Below, in pieces: positions 1 through 9,187 of a DNA stretch of 64,000 nucleotides; within the stretch, counting starts at the first letter, position 1, and every line of letters begins with the position of its first letter. The notes beneath the pieces were generated by a model. That model was given only the letters and a program-made list of their open reading frames with translations. It was not told the origin of the DNA and did no database searches. Both the position numbers and the translations under genes were made by a program. Source of the DNA: Cryomorphaceae bacterium (GTDB lineage: Bacteria > Bacteroidota > Bacteroidia > Flavobacteriales > Flavobacteriaceae); contig QOPV01000002.1 of the NCBI GenBank assembly GCA_003331265.1, positions 36,703-100,702 on the forward strand. Reading direction: 5' to 3'.

Positions 1-779
1 GCTCCTATTCCTCCATTTGTTAAAGACATCGTAATAGCTCCGCCAATAAAAGCAATAAAAAGAGATTCAATATCTAGATTGGAGGTTTCAGGAATACTAA
101 ATTTAACGATGTAAAACATAAAAAAATAAGAACTCCAAATAAAAATTGTGTGAAAGTAGAATTGAAATTTATATTCAATTTTTGATATGGAAAAAACTCC
201 CTTTTTAAGTCCATCAAAAAAAACAAAGAACCTTTTAAATAATTTTTTTTTATAAATGGCTTTAAAAATCAAATAAGAAATCAAAATAAATATTAATAAA
301 TAAATAAATAGATTAATATTTAATGAAAATGTTGGTATTATCAATTTAGAAGAAATAGATATGCCAATAAAAATAAAGATTGACAAAATTAAAACATCGA
401 TTATTCTTTCTGTAACAATTGTTCCCAAACTTTTTTCAAAGGGAATTTTTTGATAATAATGAATTATACTAGCTCTTAAAATTTCCCCAGACCTAGGAAC
501 TCCAAGATTTGATAAAAAACAAGCGAAAATTGACATTGTTGAATTTAAAAAATCGAGTTTATAACCCAATGGATTTAATAAATATTTCCACCTAAAAGCT
601 CTAGATAAATGGCTTAGTATTCCAAAAAAAATAGATAGTAATACAAATTTGTAATCTGCCTTTGAAATGTAATTTAATATATCAGCTCTATTCTCTATCG
701 ATGTATTGTTATATGAGTAATAAACAAGAAATAAACCGAATAATAATGGAATTAATTTTTTTAATGAATTCTTATTCAT
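1..779 (-). CDS. Flippase-like integral membrane protein (LPG synthase TM / UPF0104 family), 3'-truncated by window edge
   Basis: An open frame absent from the ORF track because it runs off the window. Reading the minus strand from the ATG at 779 gives MNKNSLKKLIPLLFGLFLVYY and at least 259 residues without a stop. It is dominated by hydrophobic helices. The segment NLGVPRSGEILRASIIHYY, followed by GTIVTERIID and a later TNGGIG, is the pattern of the lysylphosphatidylglycerol-synthase transmembrane / flippase-like family (YbhN-like). The start lies two bases after the panD stop, so it is the third gene of a panC-panD operon. Known members move or sense lipids; the substrate here is unknown. 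The C-terminus is outside the window. Confidence 0.75.
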   Translation of the reverse strand, partial: MNKNSLKKLIPLLFGLFLVYYSYNNTSIENRADILNYISKADYKFVLLSIFFGILSHLSRAFRWKYLLNPLGYKLDFLNSTMSIFACFLSNLGVPRSGEILRASIIHYYQKIPFEKSLGTIVTERIIDVLILSIFIFIGISISSKLIIPTFSLNINLFIYLLIFILISYLIFKAIYKKKLFKRFFVFFDGLKKGVFSISKIEYKFQFYFHTIFIWSSYFFMFYIVKFSIPETSNLDIESLFIAFIGGAITMSLTNGGIG

Positions 780-781
780 TA

Positions 782-1129
782 TTATTTGAGGAAATTATTT
801 TCATTTGGGAAAATTAAAGTTGGATTAAATTTTTCAGCATCAGACACACTCATCCTTGCGTAACTTATAATTATGATTTTATCACCTTTTTGAACTTTTC
901 TTGCTGCTGGCCCATTAAGAGTTACTTCTCCACTATTTTTTCCCCCTTTAATCACATATGTTTCAAGTCTTTCACCATTATTAATATTAACAACTTGAAC
1001 TTTTTCACCAATTATAATATTTGAAGCGTTTAAAAGATTTTCATCAATAGTAATACTTCCAATATAATTTAAATCACAATTAGTTACTGAAACATTATGA
1101 ATTTTTGATTTCAACACTTCAATTTCCAT
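782..1129 (-). CDS. panD: Aspartate 1-decarboxylase proenzyme
   Basis: Makes beta-alanine from L-aspartate for pantothenate and coenzyme A synthesis in the cytoplasm. At 115 aa it has the usual family length. The self-cleavage site is clear: YIGSIT places Gly24-Ser25 exactly where the family processes itself to create the N-terminal pyruvoyl group. The later GAAR-like segment (NGPAARKVQKGD) and IIISYA are also family-typical. It lies 14 bases downstream of panC, which uses its product, so the two form a functional operon. Confidence 0.97.
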   Translation of the reverse strand: MEIEVLKSKIHNVSVTNCDLNYIGSITIDENLLNASNIIIGEKVQVVNINNGERLETYVIKGGKNSGEVTLNGPAARKVQKGDKIIIISYARMSVSDAEKFNPTLIFPNENNFLK

Positions 1130-1143
1130 GGGGCAAATATAAA

Positions 1144-1992
1144 TTAATTCAATAAAATGTTATCAATTAATCTAACTTCATTTACCCTAACGCAAATAAA
1201 AGCCCTGTACTGCTTTTTAGGATTTATTTTTTCATCAATTTGTAGGGTTTCTGCATTAGCTATTTCTAAATATTCTACTTTAAAATTTTTCTTTTTGTTA
1301 ATATCATTTATTATATTTTTTCTCAAAGATTTTAAGTTAGAATTAATGAAATTGGATTTTAAAAGATTTAAACTTTTATAGATAATGGAAGAGTTGCCTC
1401 TATCGATATTTGAAAGAAAATTATTTCTTGAGCTCAATGCTAATCCGTTTTTTTCCCTGACGGTTGGGCAAATTATCATATTAACATTTATATTTTCTAA
1501 ACATATAAGTTTTTTAATAATTTGAGTCTGTTGATAATCTTTTTCTCCAAAATACACTTTATTAGGTTTAATAAGAGTTAGCAATTTAGACACAATTGTA
1601 GCAACTCCGTTAAAATGATTTTTTCTATGTTTTCCCTCTAATTCCACATCAATTTTTTTAAAATCATATTTTTGTAGGGTGGGAGTTTTTCCATAAATTT
1701 CTTTTTCATTTGGACTGAAAATTTTAATTTTTTCACAAATGTTCTTAATTAATCCATAATCTTTTTCTAAATTTTTTGGATATCGACTTAAATCATTAGG
1801 GTCATTAAATTGGGTTGGATTTATAAAAATACTTACCCAAACGATATCATTTTCTTTATTGGCTTTTTCTATAAGAGACAGGTGTCCATGGTGAAGTGAA
1901 CCCATTGTGGGTACTAAACCCATAGATCTTTTTGATAAAATAGCTTTATGGACTGTAGACTCTACTTCTTCTTTTTTTAAATATATAGGCAT
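1144..1992 (-). CDS. panC: Pantoate--beta-alanine ligase (pantothenate synthetase)
   Basis: Condenses pantoate with beta-alanine using ATP to give pantothenate. The N-terminus carries LVPTMGSLHHGHLSLI with the HxGH nucleotide-binding motif; FINPTQFN, the GEKDYQQ loop and the KMSKS-equivalent LALSSRN follow. 282 aa is normal. It starts the panC-panD-membrane protein operon and is divergent from the GT5-like gene, with about 105 bp between them. I saw no exact TAnnTTTG box on the minus strand in that gap. Confidence 0.97.
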   Translation of the reverse strand: MPIYLKKEEVESTVHKAILSKRSMGLVPTMGSLHHGHLSLIEKANKENDIVWVSIFINPTQFNDPNDLSRYPKNLEKDYGLIKNICEKIKIFSPNEKEIYGKTPTLQKYDFKKIDVELEGKHRKNHFNGVATIVSKLLTLIKPNKVYFGEKDYQQTQIIKKLICLENINVNMIICPTVREKNGLALSSRNNFLSNIDRGNSSIIYKSLNLLKSNFINSNLKSLRKNIINDINKKKNFKVEYLEIANAETLQIDEKINPKKQYRAFICVRVNEVRLIDNILLN

Positions 1993-2026
1993 TTAGTATA
2001 ATTTTAACATTCTATATAAGAGCTAT

Positions 2027-2061
2027 TTTGGATTAAATCTAACATAATTTTTGTAATTTTG
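2027..2061 (+). promoter_or_regulatory. Promoter for GT5-like/DUF4270 genes (TTTG-N23-TAATTTTG)
   Basis: TAATTTTG at 2054-2061 matches the Bacteroidota -7 element TAnnTTTG, with TTTG at 2027-2030 as a possible -33 element 23 bases upstream. The ATG at 2098 lies 36 bases downstream. Spacing is slightly long compared with the best-known examples. Confidence 0.55.
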
Positions 2062-2097
2062 CGTTCTGAAATAACTGAGTTTTAAAGAAAGGATTTT

Positions 2098-2907
2098 ATG
2101 ACTGGAAAAAAAGTACTTTACGTATCCTCGGAAGTTATACCATATCTTCCAAGCAATGATATTTCATCTTTGTCTTATAATCTGCCCAAAATGGTTAATC
2201 AAAATGGTGGGCAAACAAGAATTTTTATTCCAAAATATGGAATAATCAATGAAAGGCGTCATCAATTACATGAAGTAATTAGACTTTCAGGAATGAATTT
2301 GATAATTGATGATGTTGATATGCCTCTAATTATAAAAGTAGCTTCAATTCCAAAAGAAAGAATGCAGGTTTATTTTATTGACAATGATGAGTATTTTAAA
2401 AATAGAGGACTTCATATTAATGATAAGAAAAAACTTTATAAGGATAATGATGAAAGAGCGATTTTTTTTGCTAAAGGAGTTGTGGAGACAATAAAGAAAC
2501 TTAACTGGTCACCAGATATTATCCATGTTCATGGTTGGATAGCATCATTATTACCTTTGTATTTAAAAGAATACTACAAGGATGAGCCTCTTTTTAATAA
2601 TTCTAAAGTTGTTGTCTCTGTTTATGGAAATGAAATTAGCGGAAATTTAGATTCAAAAATGGTTAAGAAAATTCAATATGATGAAATAGAAAGTGAAACT
2701 TTACAAGTTCTAGAAAAGCCTACTTACTTAGATTTGTACAAGAACGCTATCTTAAATTCTGATGGAGTTGTTATTGCGGGAGAAGAAATGGATGAATCTA
2801 TTTTAAACCTTACACAAACTCATAATAAACCTACACTGAAATGTGGTTTTAAAGAGGGATTTAAGAAGGAATATCTTGATTTTTATACAACAAAAATCCT
2901 CAACTAA
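2098..2907 (+). CDS. Glycogen/starch synthase N-terminal (GT5) domain protein, catalytic C-domain absent
   Basis: The start VLYVSSEVIPYLPSNDISS resembles the N-terminal Rossmann domain of glycogen synthase (family GT5, normally KVLFVASEVxPFxKxGGLADV). IHVHGWIASLLPLYLK matches the HxHDW-type segment. However, the ADP-glucose signature KxGGL is changed (LPSNDISSLSY) and the protein stops at 269 aa, about half of GlgA, so the C-terminal nucleotide-binding domain is missing. Short GlgA-like proteins next to panC and DUF4270 are, to my knowledge, a recurring arrangement in Flavobacteriia, so this is probably not a broken gene. An active glycosyltransferase is unlikely; the role is unknown. Confidence 0.8.
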   Translation: MTGKKVLYVSSEVIPYLPSNDISSLSYNLPKMVNQNGGQTRIFIPKYGIINERRHQLHEVIRLSGMNLIIDDVDMPLIIKVASIPKERMQVYFIDNDEYFKNRGLHINDKKKLYKDNDERAIFFAKGVVETIKKLNWSPDIIHVHGWIASLLPLYLKEYYKDEPLFNNSKVVVSVYGNEISGNLDSKMVKKIQYDEIESETLQVLEKPTYLDLYKNAILNSDGVVIAGEEMDESILNLTQTHNKPTLKCGFKEGFKKEYLDFYTTKILN

Positions 2908-2915
2908 ATATATTG

Positions 2916-4724
2916 ATGAAATATTATTTGTGCTTATTTGTTATGATTATTGCAACTTCTTGTAATAAAGATTACAACACCATTGGGATAAATTTAATAA
3001 CTAATAAGCCGTTTAACACTAGTGTAGAGGAGGTTCCAGTTTTTGTTAAGATGAAAAAAATCCCACCATATGTAGTAAATCAAATTCAGACTTTTCAATT
3101 AGGAACCTATCAGGATAATATTTATGGTAAAACAGAAGTAACCTATTTGTCACAATTAACATTAGAAGATGTTTCTCCAGTTTTTGGAATTTTCAAACAA
3201 GACGATGAAATAAATGGTATGGAGGATAATATTGCTGCAATACCCGAAGAAGAGACATTAAAAGATGTCTTTTTAGATATACCATATTTTACAAATGTTG
3301 ATGACGATGATAATGATGGAGTAATAAATTTATATGATGTTGACAGTACAGACCCTGAGAGTGATAGTGATGGAGATGGATGGTCTGATCTTTATGAAAC
3401 TCAAATTGGTCAAAATCCATTAAACCCTGATACTGATGGAGATGGAATTTTAGACCCAGACGATGATGAATCAAAAAACCCCAATGGGGGAGGAACAGTG
3501 TATGAATTAGATTCCCTGATGGGAAATTCTAAAGCAAAATTTAAATTAAAGGTAAGCGAGTTAGACTATTATTTAAGAGCATATGACCCAGAATCTAATT
3601 TTGAAAAATTTCAAAAATATTATTCAGATAATGACATTCCTTCCAATTTTTCTGGAGCCGTTCTTTTTGATGATGAAATAGAAATTGATTCCAATGAGCT
3701 AGTTTTTTATAATGAAGATGATCCCGAAACAACTGAAGAAGATGAATCTGAAACCGTAAAGGAAAGACTAACCCCAAGAATAAGAGTTTCTCTTAACAAA
3801 GATTTCTTTCAGAAAAAAATTATAGATAACGAAGGAAAACAGGATTTAATTAATAATGAAAATTTTAAATTATTTATTAAAGGTTTAGTGATTAAAGCTT
3901 ATGATTTTACAGACCCATTAATGATGATTTTAAATTTCAATGAAGCTGAGATTAGGATGGTTTATGATTATCAAAAATATGATAAAAAAGGAACGCCAGA
4001 TGATACTTCTGATGATGTGATTGAATCTGAGGAATCACAGTATTTGCTGAAAATGAGTGGATATAAAATAAATTCATTTAAAAATGAGCCCTATCCAGCA
4101 GCAATATATAATGCTGTTTATGACACTATTAATAATCCTAAATCAGTGTTTCTTAAGGGAGGTTCAGGAATTATGGCAGAGATTGAATTGTTTAAAAACA
4201 ATGATGGTATTGATGTTTTAGAAGAAATCAGAGCAAAACAATGGTTGGTCAACGAGGCTAATTTATCACTATATATAGATAAACAAATGCTTTCTTCCAG
4301 TGGGGGGATTATTGAGCCTTCTAGGCTCTACCTATATGATATAAAGGGTAAAGCACCATTAATTGATTATTTTATTGACAATTCAAGCGGTCCTAAACAA
4401 TATGATAATAAAATATATCATGGAGGTTTAATAGAATTAGATGAAGATGAAAACGGGTTAATGTATAAAATTAAAATAAGTGAACATATTAAAAATGTAA
4501 TTAGAAAAGATTCAACCAATATTAAATTAGGGTTAGTAGTAAGTTCAGATATATCTAACTCAATGAATACTGAAGTTCAGAGCTCCGATTTAATGACTTT
4601 TACTCCATCTTCTTCAGCTATCAATCCTTTGGGGACTGTATTGATTGGTCCAAGCCCAAGTGCAGAAAATTACGATAAAAGAATGAGGTTAAATTTATAT
4701 TACACTGAGATTAACAACGATTAA
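2916..4724 (+). CDS. DUF4270 family lipoprotein with an inserted calcium-binding TSP3-like acidic repeat
   Basis: The track begins at TTG 2913, but the next codon is ATG 2916 and gives a better lipoprotein signal peptide (MKYYLCLFVMIIATSC, lipobox Cys16). The body matches the DUF4270 pattern of Bacteroidota outer-membrane-associated proteins: NTIGINL near the start, LGTYQDNIYGKTE, and a C-terminal RMRLNLYYTEI. Around residues 125-190 there is an Asp-rich stretch with DxDxDG units (DSDGDGWSD, DTDGDGILDPDDD), resembling thrombospondin type 3 calcium-binding repeats. It begins 8 bases after the GT5-like gene and is probably co-transcribed. Its 3' end overlaps the convergent GT2 gene by 14 bases. 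The molecular function of DUF4270 is not known to me. Confidence 0.85.
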   Translation: MKYYLCLFVMIIATSCNKDYNTIGINLITNKPFNTSVEEVPVFVKMKKIPPYVVNQIQTFQLGTYQDNIYGKTEVTYLSQLTLEDVSPVFGIFKQDDEINGMEDNIAAIPEEETLKDVFLDIPYFTNVDDDDNDGVINLYDVDSTDPESDSDGDGWSDLYETQIGQNPLNPDTDGDGILDPDDDESKNPNGGGTVYELDSLMGNSKAKFKLKVSELDYYLRAYDPESNFEKFQKYYSDNDIPSNFSGAVLFDDEIEIDSNELVFYNEDDPETTEEDESETVKERLTPRIRVSLNKDFFQKKIIDNEGKQDLINNENFKLFIKGLVIKAYDFTDPLMMILNFNEAEIRMVYDYQKYDKKGTPDDTSDDVIESEESQYLLKMSGYKINSFKNEPYPAAIYNAVYDTINNPKSVFLKGGSGIMAEIELFKNNDGIDVLEEIRAKQWLVNEANLSLYIDKQMLSSSGGIIEPSRLYLYDIKGKAPLIDYFIDNSSGPKQYDNKIYHGGLIELDEDENGLMYKIKISEHIKNVIRKDSTNIKLGLVVSSDISNSMNTEVQSSDLMTFTPSSSAINPLGTVLIGPSPSAENYDKRMRLNLYYTEINND

Positions 4725-5643
4725 TCTTTACTCTTTTACTCTCCCAACTCCCATTAAGAAGACTTGTTTTCCAAAATTTCAAGCAATTAAATAAAATAGT
4801 TCTTTTAGTTTGAGATACAATAGACACAAAAAACAATTCTGTAAACTGAATCATAATCAATATTAAATGATTTAATAATTTATAAGAAGTTTTAGAGTGC
4901 TTTTCAAGAAATATGTGAGAAGAAAAAACAACTTCAGATTTTGTTATGATTTTAATTTTAATATTTTTTCTAGAAGATTCACCATGAAAATGTGTACAAA
5001 TCCAATTATTTAGTAATGATACTTTCAATCCTAATTTAGATCCCCTTTTACATAAATCCATATCTTCATAGTACATCCAGTAATCTTCATCCCAGCCCCC
5101 AAGAATATTGAAATCAGTTTTCCTAATAAGAATAAAAGATCCTGAAATCCAATCTGGATGGGCTATTTCTTTAAAATTCATAGATTTATAAGATCCATTT
5201 TTTAATCTTATTATAATTCTAATTAATCCTGATAAACTCCAGAAGTTTAAAAACATTCCAAATGAATTGGTGTGTTTTTTGTCATTATCTAATTGTTTAA
5301 TTCCAATTATTCTATGTTCAGGATTAGTATTACAAAATTCAATTAAGGAATTTAAAGATTGGGATTTGATTACAGTATCGGGATTTAAAAATAGATACCA
5401 TTTTGATTTGGTATTTGCTGCCCCAATATTACAAGCTTTTGCAAATCCATAATTTTTTGAATTCTCTATCCATTTAACCCATTCATATTTTTGTCTAAAT
5501 GATAATAATTTTTCATCATTGGAATTATTGTCAACAACAATTACCTCATAACGAATTTCTTTTTGTTTTAAAAGGCTATTCAAACACATGCTTAGCTTAT
5601 TCCATGATTTATAATTAACTATAATTATGGATAGTTCTTTCAT
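4711..5643 (-). CDS. Family 2 glycosyltransferase (rhamnosyltransferase-like)
   Basis: Cytoplasmic, membrane-associated transferase that probably adds a sugar from a nucleotide donor to a surface glycan. LSIIIVNYKSWNKLSMCL opens a GT-A fold; VVDNNSNDEK and FLNPDTVI contain the nucleotide- and metal-binding aspartates; SGSFILIRKTDF followed by GGWDEDYWMYYEDMDLC is the acceptor-side motif common in rhamnosyltransferase-like GT2 enzymes. 310 aa. The start codon overlaps the rpoN stop by one base (TAATG), suggesting translational coupling. The sugar and acceptor cannot be read from the sequence. Confidence 0.88.
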   Translation of the reverse strand: MKELSIIIVNYKSWNKLSMCLNSLLKQKEIRYEVIVVDNNSNDEKLLSFRQKYEWVKWIENSKNYGFAKACNIGAANTKSKWYLFLNPDTVIKSQSLNSLIEFCNTNPEHRIIGIKQLDNDKKHTNSFGMFLNFWSLSGLIRIIIRLKNGSYKSMNFKEIAHPDWISGSFILIRKTDFNILGGWDEDYWMYYEDMDLCKRGSKLGLKVSLLNNWICTHFHGESSRKNIKIKIITKSEVVFSSHIFLEKHSKTSYKLLNHLILIMIQFTELFFVSIVSQTKRTILFNCLKFWKTSLLNGSWESKRVKINRC

Positions 5644-7085
5644 TATAATTTTTTTCTGAGTCTAGCAACGGGACAACCAATCATTTCCCTGTATTTTGCA
5701 ACTGTTCTTCTTGCAATAGGGTAGCCTTTTTTATTAATTAATTTTGTAAGTTGATCATCAGTTAACGGTTTGGACTTATCCTCATTTTCTATAATAATTT
5801 TAAGTTCTTTTTTAATTTCTATAGTAGAAACCTCTACTCCTTGATCATTAGTTATCCCTTCTGAAAAGAATGATTTTATTAGCTTTATTCCATATGGACA
5901 GTCTACGTATTTACTATTTGCAACACGAGATATCGTAGAGATATCCATTTTAATTATTTCAGCAATATCTTTTAAAATCATAGGTTTTAGTTTGCTTTCA
6001 TCACCAGACAAAAAATATTCTTTTTGAAAGCCCATAATTGCCTTCATGGTTAATAATAAAGTTTGATTTCGTTGATTAATTGCATCTATAAACCATTTGG
6101 CAGCATCTAACTTTTGTTTAATAAATATTACAGCATCTTTTTGGGACTTGGAAGCTTTAGTTGTCTCCTTGTATCCGGATAACATATTTTTATATTCATT
6201 TGATACGTGCAGATCAGGAGCATTTCTTGAATTTAATGTAAGGTTAAGTTTGTTTTCAATTATCTCAACAGTAAAGTCTGGAATTATACTAGAATTAATT
6301 TTAGTTGATTCTGAAAATGCAGCACCAGGCTTTGGATTTAATTTTTCAATCTCTTTTATGGCATTTTTTAAATCATCTTCATTAATATTAAGTTTTAAAA
6401 TAATTTTTTGATAATGTTTTTTTATAAACATATCAAAATTATCTTCAATAATTTTGAGTGCGGTATTTACGTGTATAGTTGGAGTCTTTCTCTTTAATTG
6501 TATTGATAGGCATTCTTTTAGATTTCTAGCTCCAACACCTGGTGGGTCAAGTAAATGAATTGTTTTGAGAATTTTTTCTACTGAACCAATATCTGTGTAA
6601 AGACCCATTGTAAATGCTAAATCATCTACTATATCAAGCAACTCTCTCCTAATATATCCTGTTTGATCAATACTACCAACTAGGAAATATGCAATTTGAA
6701 TATCTGATTTGTCAAAAGAAAATGTTTGAAGTTGATTTTTTATAAATTCATTGAAGCTTATACCTGAGACAAATGGAATATTTTTTTGTTCATCGTCTAT
6801 ACTGTGATTATTTGATTTTAACTTATAATCGGGCACATCATCATCACTTAAATAATCCTCTACATTAATTTCATCTTCATTTACGTTTTCATCATTGTAA
6901 TCTTCAGAATCCTCATTTATACTTTCTTCATTTTCTTTCCCAGCTTCAAGTGCAGGGTTTTCTTCAATTTCTCTAGAAAGTCTTTGTTCGAGTTCTTGAA
7001 CAGGTAATTGTATTAGTTTCATCAACTGAATTTGTTGAGGAGATAACTTTTGTGATAATTTTAATTGTAAACGTTGATTAAGCAT
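5643..7085 (-). CDS. rpoN: RNA polymerase sigma-54 factor
   Basis: Alternative sigma factor that recognises -24/-12 promoters and needs an enhancer-binding ATPase. The N-terminal activator-interacting region is Gln/Leu rich (LSQKLSPQQIQLMKLIQLP), then an acidic linker at about residues 50-90, the core-binding domain (PPGVGARNLKECL), the HTH region (STISRVANSKYV) and the diagnostic RpoN box ARRTVAKYR close to the C-terminus. 480 aa is normal. It sits between asnS and a GT2 gene; no sigma-54 activator gene is visible in the window. Confidence 0.97.
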   Translation of the reverse strand: MLNQRLQLKLSQKLSPQQIQLMKLIQLPVQELEQRLSREIEENPALEAGKENEESINEDSEDYNDENVNEDEINVEDYLSDDDVPDYKLKSNNHSIDDEQKNIPFVSGISFNEFIKNQLQTFSFDKSDIQIAYFLVGSIDQTGYIRRELLDIVDDLAFTMGLYTDIGSVEKILKTIHLLDPPGVGARNLKECLSIQLKRKTPTIHVNTALKIIEDNFDMFIKKHYQKIILKLNINEDDLKNAIKEIEKLNPKPGAAFSESTKINSSIIPDFTVEIIENKLNLTLNSRNAPDLHVSNEYKNMLSGYKETTKASKSQKDAVIFIKQKLDAAKWFIDAINQRNQTLLLTMKAIMGFQKEYFLSGDESKLKPMILKDIAEIIKMDISTISRVANSKYVDCPYGIKLIKSFFSEGITNDQGVEVSTIEIKKELKIIIENEDKSKPLTDDQLTKLINKKGYPIARRTVAKYREMIGCPVARLRKKL

Positions 7086-7138
7086 TGAAATTTAATTCAA
7101 ATAAAAATACGAAAAACACTTTGAAGAAAGTTAAAGAC

Positions 7139-8572
7139 TTAAAATTCTGCACTTTTAGGAGTCCTTGGAAAAGGAATTACATCTCTAATATTAGACATTC
7201 CAGTAGCAAACAATATTAATCTTTCTAATCCAAGACCAAATCCACTATGTTTTACTGTTCCGTATTTCCTTAAATCTAAGTACCACCAAAGTTCCTTTTC
7301 CTCAATATTTAGATCTTTAATTCTAGATTTTAAAACATCAAGCCTTTCCTCTCTTTGAGAACCTCCAACTATTTCTCCTATACCAGGAAACAAAATATCC
7401 ATTGCTTTTACAGTTTTTCCATCTTCATTCATTCTCATATAAAAAGCTTTAATTTTTGCTGGGTAATCATAAATTATTACAGGTTTTCTAAAGTGTTTTT
7501 CAACTAAAAAACGCTCATGTTCACTTTGAAGATCAACTCCCCATTCTAATATTGGAAACTTAAACTTTTTCTTTTTATTGGGTTTAGAATTTTTTAAAAT
7601 ATCAAATGCTTCAGTGTAAGTAATTTTTTTAAAATCATTATTAATAACAAAATCAAGCCTTTCCAATAAGTTTAATTCGTTTCTTTCGTTTCTTGGTTTA
7701 GTTTTATCTTCATCCAAAAGCCTTTTATTTAAATATTCTAAATCTTCTTTACACTCTTCAGTAAGATCTTTTATAACAGATTTAATAAATTCTTCCGCTA
7801 ATTCCATATTATTTTCTAAGTCATAAAAAGCCATTTCTGGTTCAATCATCCAAAATTCAGCTAAATGTCTAGAAGTATTAGAGTTTTCAGCTCTAAAAGT
7901 TGGACCAAATGTATAAACTTTACCAAGGCCCATTGCTAAACTTTCTGCTTCTAGTTGGCCTGAAACAGTTAAATTGGTTTCCTTCCCAAAAAAATCTTGA
8001 TTGTAATCAATCTCATTTTGTTTATTTAATGAAGATTTATTTATTTCTAATGTAGTAACCTTAAACATTTCGCCTGCTCCTTCAGCATCACTTCCAGTAA
8101 TAATAGGGGTATTAACATAGAAAAAACCTTTTTCTTTAAAATACTTATGTATTGCAAATGATAGGTTTGATCGAACTCTCATTATGGAACTAAAAGTATT
8201 GGTTCTAACTCTTAGGTGAGCATTTTCTCTTAAAAACTCTAATGAATGTTTTTTAGGTTGAATTGGGTAAGAGTTCATGTCACACTCACCTAAAACAATA
8301 ATTTTATTTACTTTAATTTCTGAGTTTTGTCCTTTTCCCTGACTTTTTACTAGGATTCCCTCAATTTCTAGAGATGCTCCTGTTGTTATTTTTGAAAGTA
8401 TTTTCGAATCTGTATTTTCAAAATCAACAACACATTGAATATTTTCAGAGCAAGATCCATCATTTAATGAAATAAATCTATTTGCTCTAAATGTTTTCAC
8501 CCAACCTTCAATACACACTTTTTGAGAATTCGGATTTTTTTTTAGTAAATTTTTTACAGTTAAACTATTCAT
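7139..8572 (-). CDS. asnS: Asparagine--tRNA ligase
   Basis: Class II aminoacyl-tRNA synthetase charging tRNA-Asn. An N-terminal OB-fold anticodon-binding domain (VCIEGWVKTFRANRFISLNDGS) is followed by the catalytic core with motif 2 (FRAENSNTSRHLAEFWMIEPE) and motif 3 (GFGLGLERLILF). At 477 aa, with the insertion after residue 180 typical of bacterial AsnRS, it is complete. It has its own putative promoter 38 bases upstream and is followed by rpoN with a gap of about 50 bases. Confidence 0.97.
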   Translation of the reverse strand: MNSLTVKNLLKKNPNSQKVCIEGWVKTFRANRFISLNDGSCSENIQCVVDFENTDSKILSKITTGASLEIEGILVKSQGKGQNSEIKVNKIIVLGECDMNSYPIQPKKHSLEFLRENAHLRVRTNTFSSIMRVRSNLSFAIHKYFKEKGFFYVNTPIITGSDAEGAGEMFKVTTLEINKSSLNKQNEIDYNQDFFGKETNLTVSGQLEAESLAMGLGKVYTFGPTFRAENSNTSRHLAEFWMIEPEMAFYDLENNMELAEEFIKSVIKDLTEECKEDLEYLNKRLLDEDKTKPRNERNELNLLERLDFVINNDFKKITYTEAFDILKNSKPNKKKKFKFPILEWGVDLQSEHERFLVEKHFRKPVIIYDYPAKIKAFYMRMNEDGKTVKAMDILFPGIGEIVGGSQREERLDVLKSRIKDLNIEEKELWWYLDLRKYGTVKHSGFGLGLERLILFATGMSNIRDVIPFPRTPKSAEF

Positions 8573-8609
8573 TTTTTTGAATAAAAATTTGATGTGAAAT
8601 TATATAAAT

Positions 8610-8617
8610 CAAATATA
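8610..8617 (-). promoter_or_regulatory. Putative asnS promoter -7 element (TATATTTG)
   Basis: On the minus strand the sequence TATATTTG matches TAnnTTTG and lies 38 bases upstream of the asnS ATG. I did not see a convincing -33 TTTG at the standard distance, which would fall inside the 3' end of frr. Confidence 0.5.
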
Positions 8618-8630
8618 CTGCTATTAAAAA

Positions 8631-9182
8631 CTAAACAGAAAGAATCTCTTTTTCTTTAATAGAATATATTTTATCAATTTGCGCAATATATTTATCAGTT
8701 AAAGTTTGAATTTCATTTTCAGATAAAGATTTTTGATCTAAAGAAACCTCACATTTTTTTATATCATTATTAGCCTCTTTTCTAGAGTTTCTTATACTAA
8801 TTTTAGATTTTTCAATTTCGGATTTTGCAATTTTAACTAATTCTTTTCTTCTTTCCTCTGTAAGTGGAGGAATGGTAATAATAATTGATTCACCATTATT
8901 CATAGGGTTAAACCCTAAATTAGCAACCATTATTGCTTTTTCAATTTCTTGTAATTTATCTTTTTCCCAAGGCTGAATTGAAATGGTTTGTGCATCCGGG
9001 GTGTTAATATTAGCAATTTGAGATAACGGAGTTAGAGATCCGTAATAATCTAATTTAACACTAGATAACATTGAAGGGTTTGCCTTGCCGGCTCTAATAT
9101 TTAATAATTCTCTTTCAAGGTGATCAACAGAGTTTCCCATTGACTCTTTACATGCTTCAATAATAAATTCAATTTCTTCCAA
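8631..9182 (-). CDS. frr: Ribosome recycling factor
   Basis: Splits post-termination ribosomes together with EF-G. Sequence features: LERELLNIRAGKANPSMLSS (the conserved RxGxAxP segment), YYGSLTPLSQIANI, and the C-terminal PPLTEERRKELVKIAK. 183 aa matches the family. It lies 5 bases downstream of pyrH in the conserved rpsB-tsf-pyrH-frr order. Confidence 0.97.
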   Translation of the reverse strand: MEEIEFIIEACKESMGNSVDHLERELLNIRAGKANPSMLSSVKLDYYGSLTPLSQIANINTPDAQTISIQPWEKDKLQEIEKAIMVANLGFNPMNNGESIIITIPPLTEERRKELVKIAKSEIEKSKISIRNSRKEANNDIKKCEVSLDQKSLSENEIQTLTDKYIAQIDKIYSIKEKEILSV

Positions 9183-9187
9183 ATTAT

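Noticed and set aside
1157-1381. 74-aa plus-strand ORF opposite panC
   Set aside because: Lies entirely antisense to the well-supported panC gene and has the hydrophobic, Phe-rich composition of AT-rich shadow frames.
3289-3474. His-rich 61-aa minus-strand ORF
   Set aside because: Antisense image of the Asp-rich repeat in the DUF4270 gene; GAT codons read backwards give His/Ile-rich translations.
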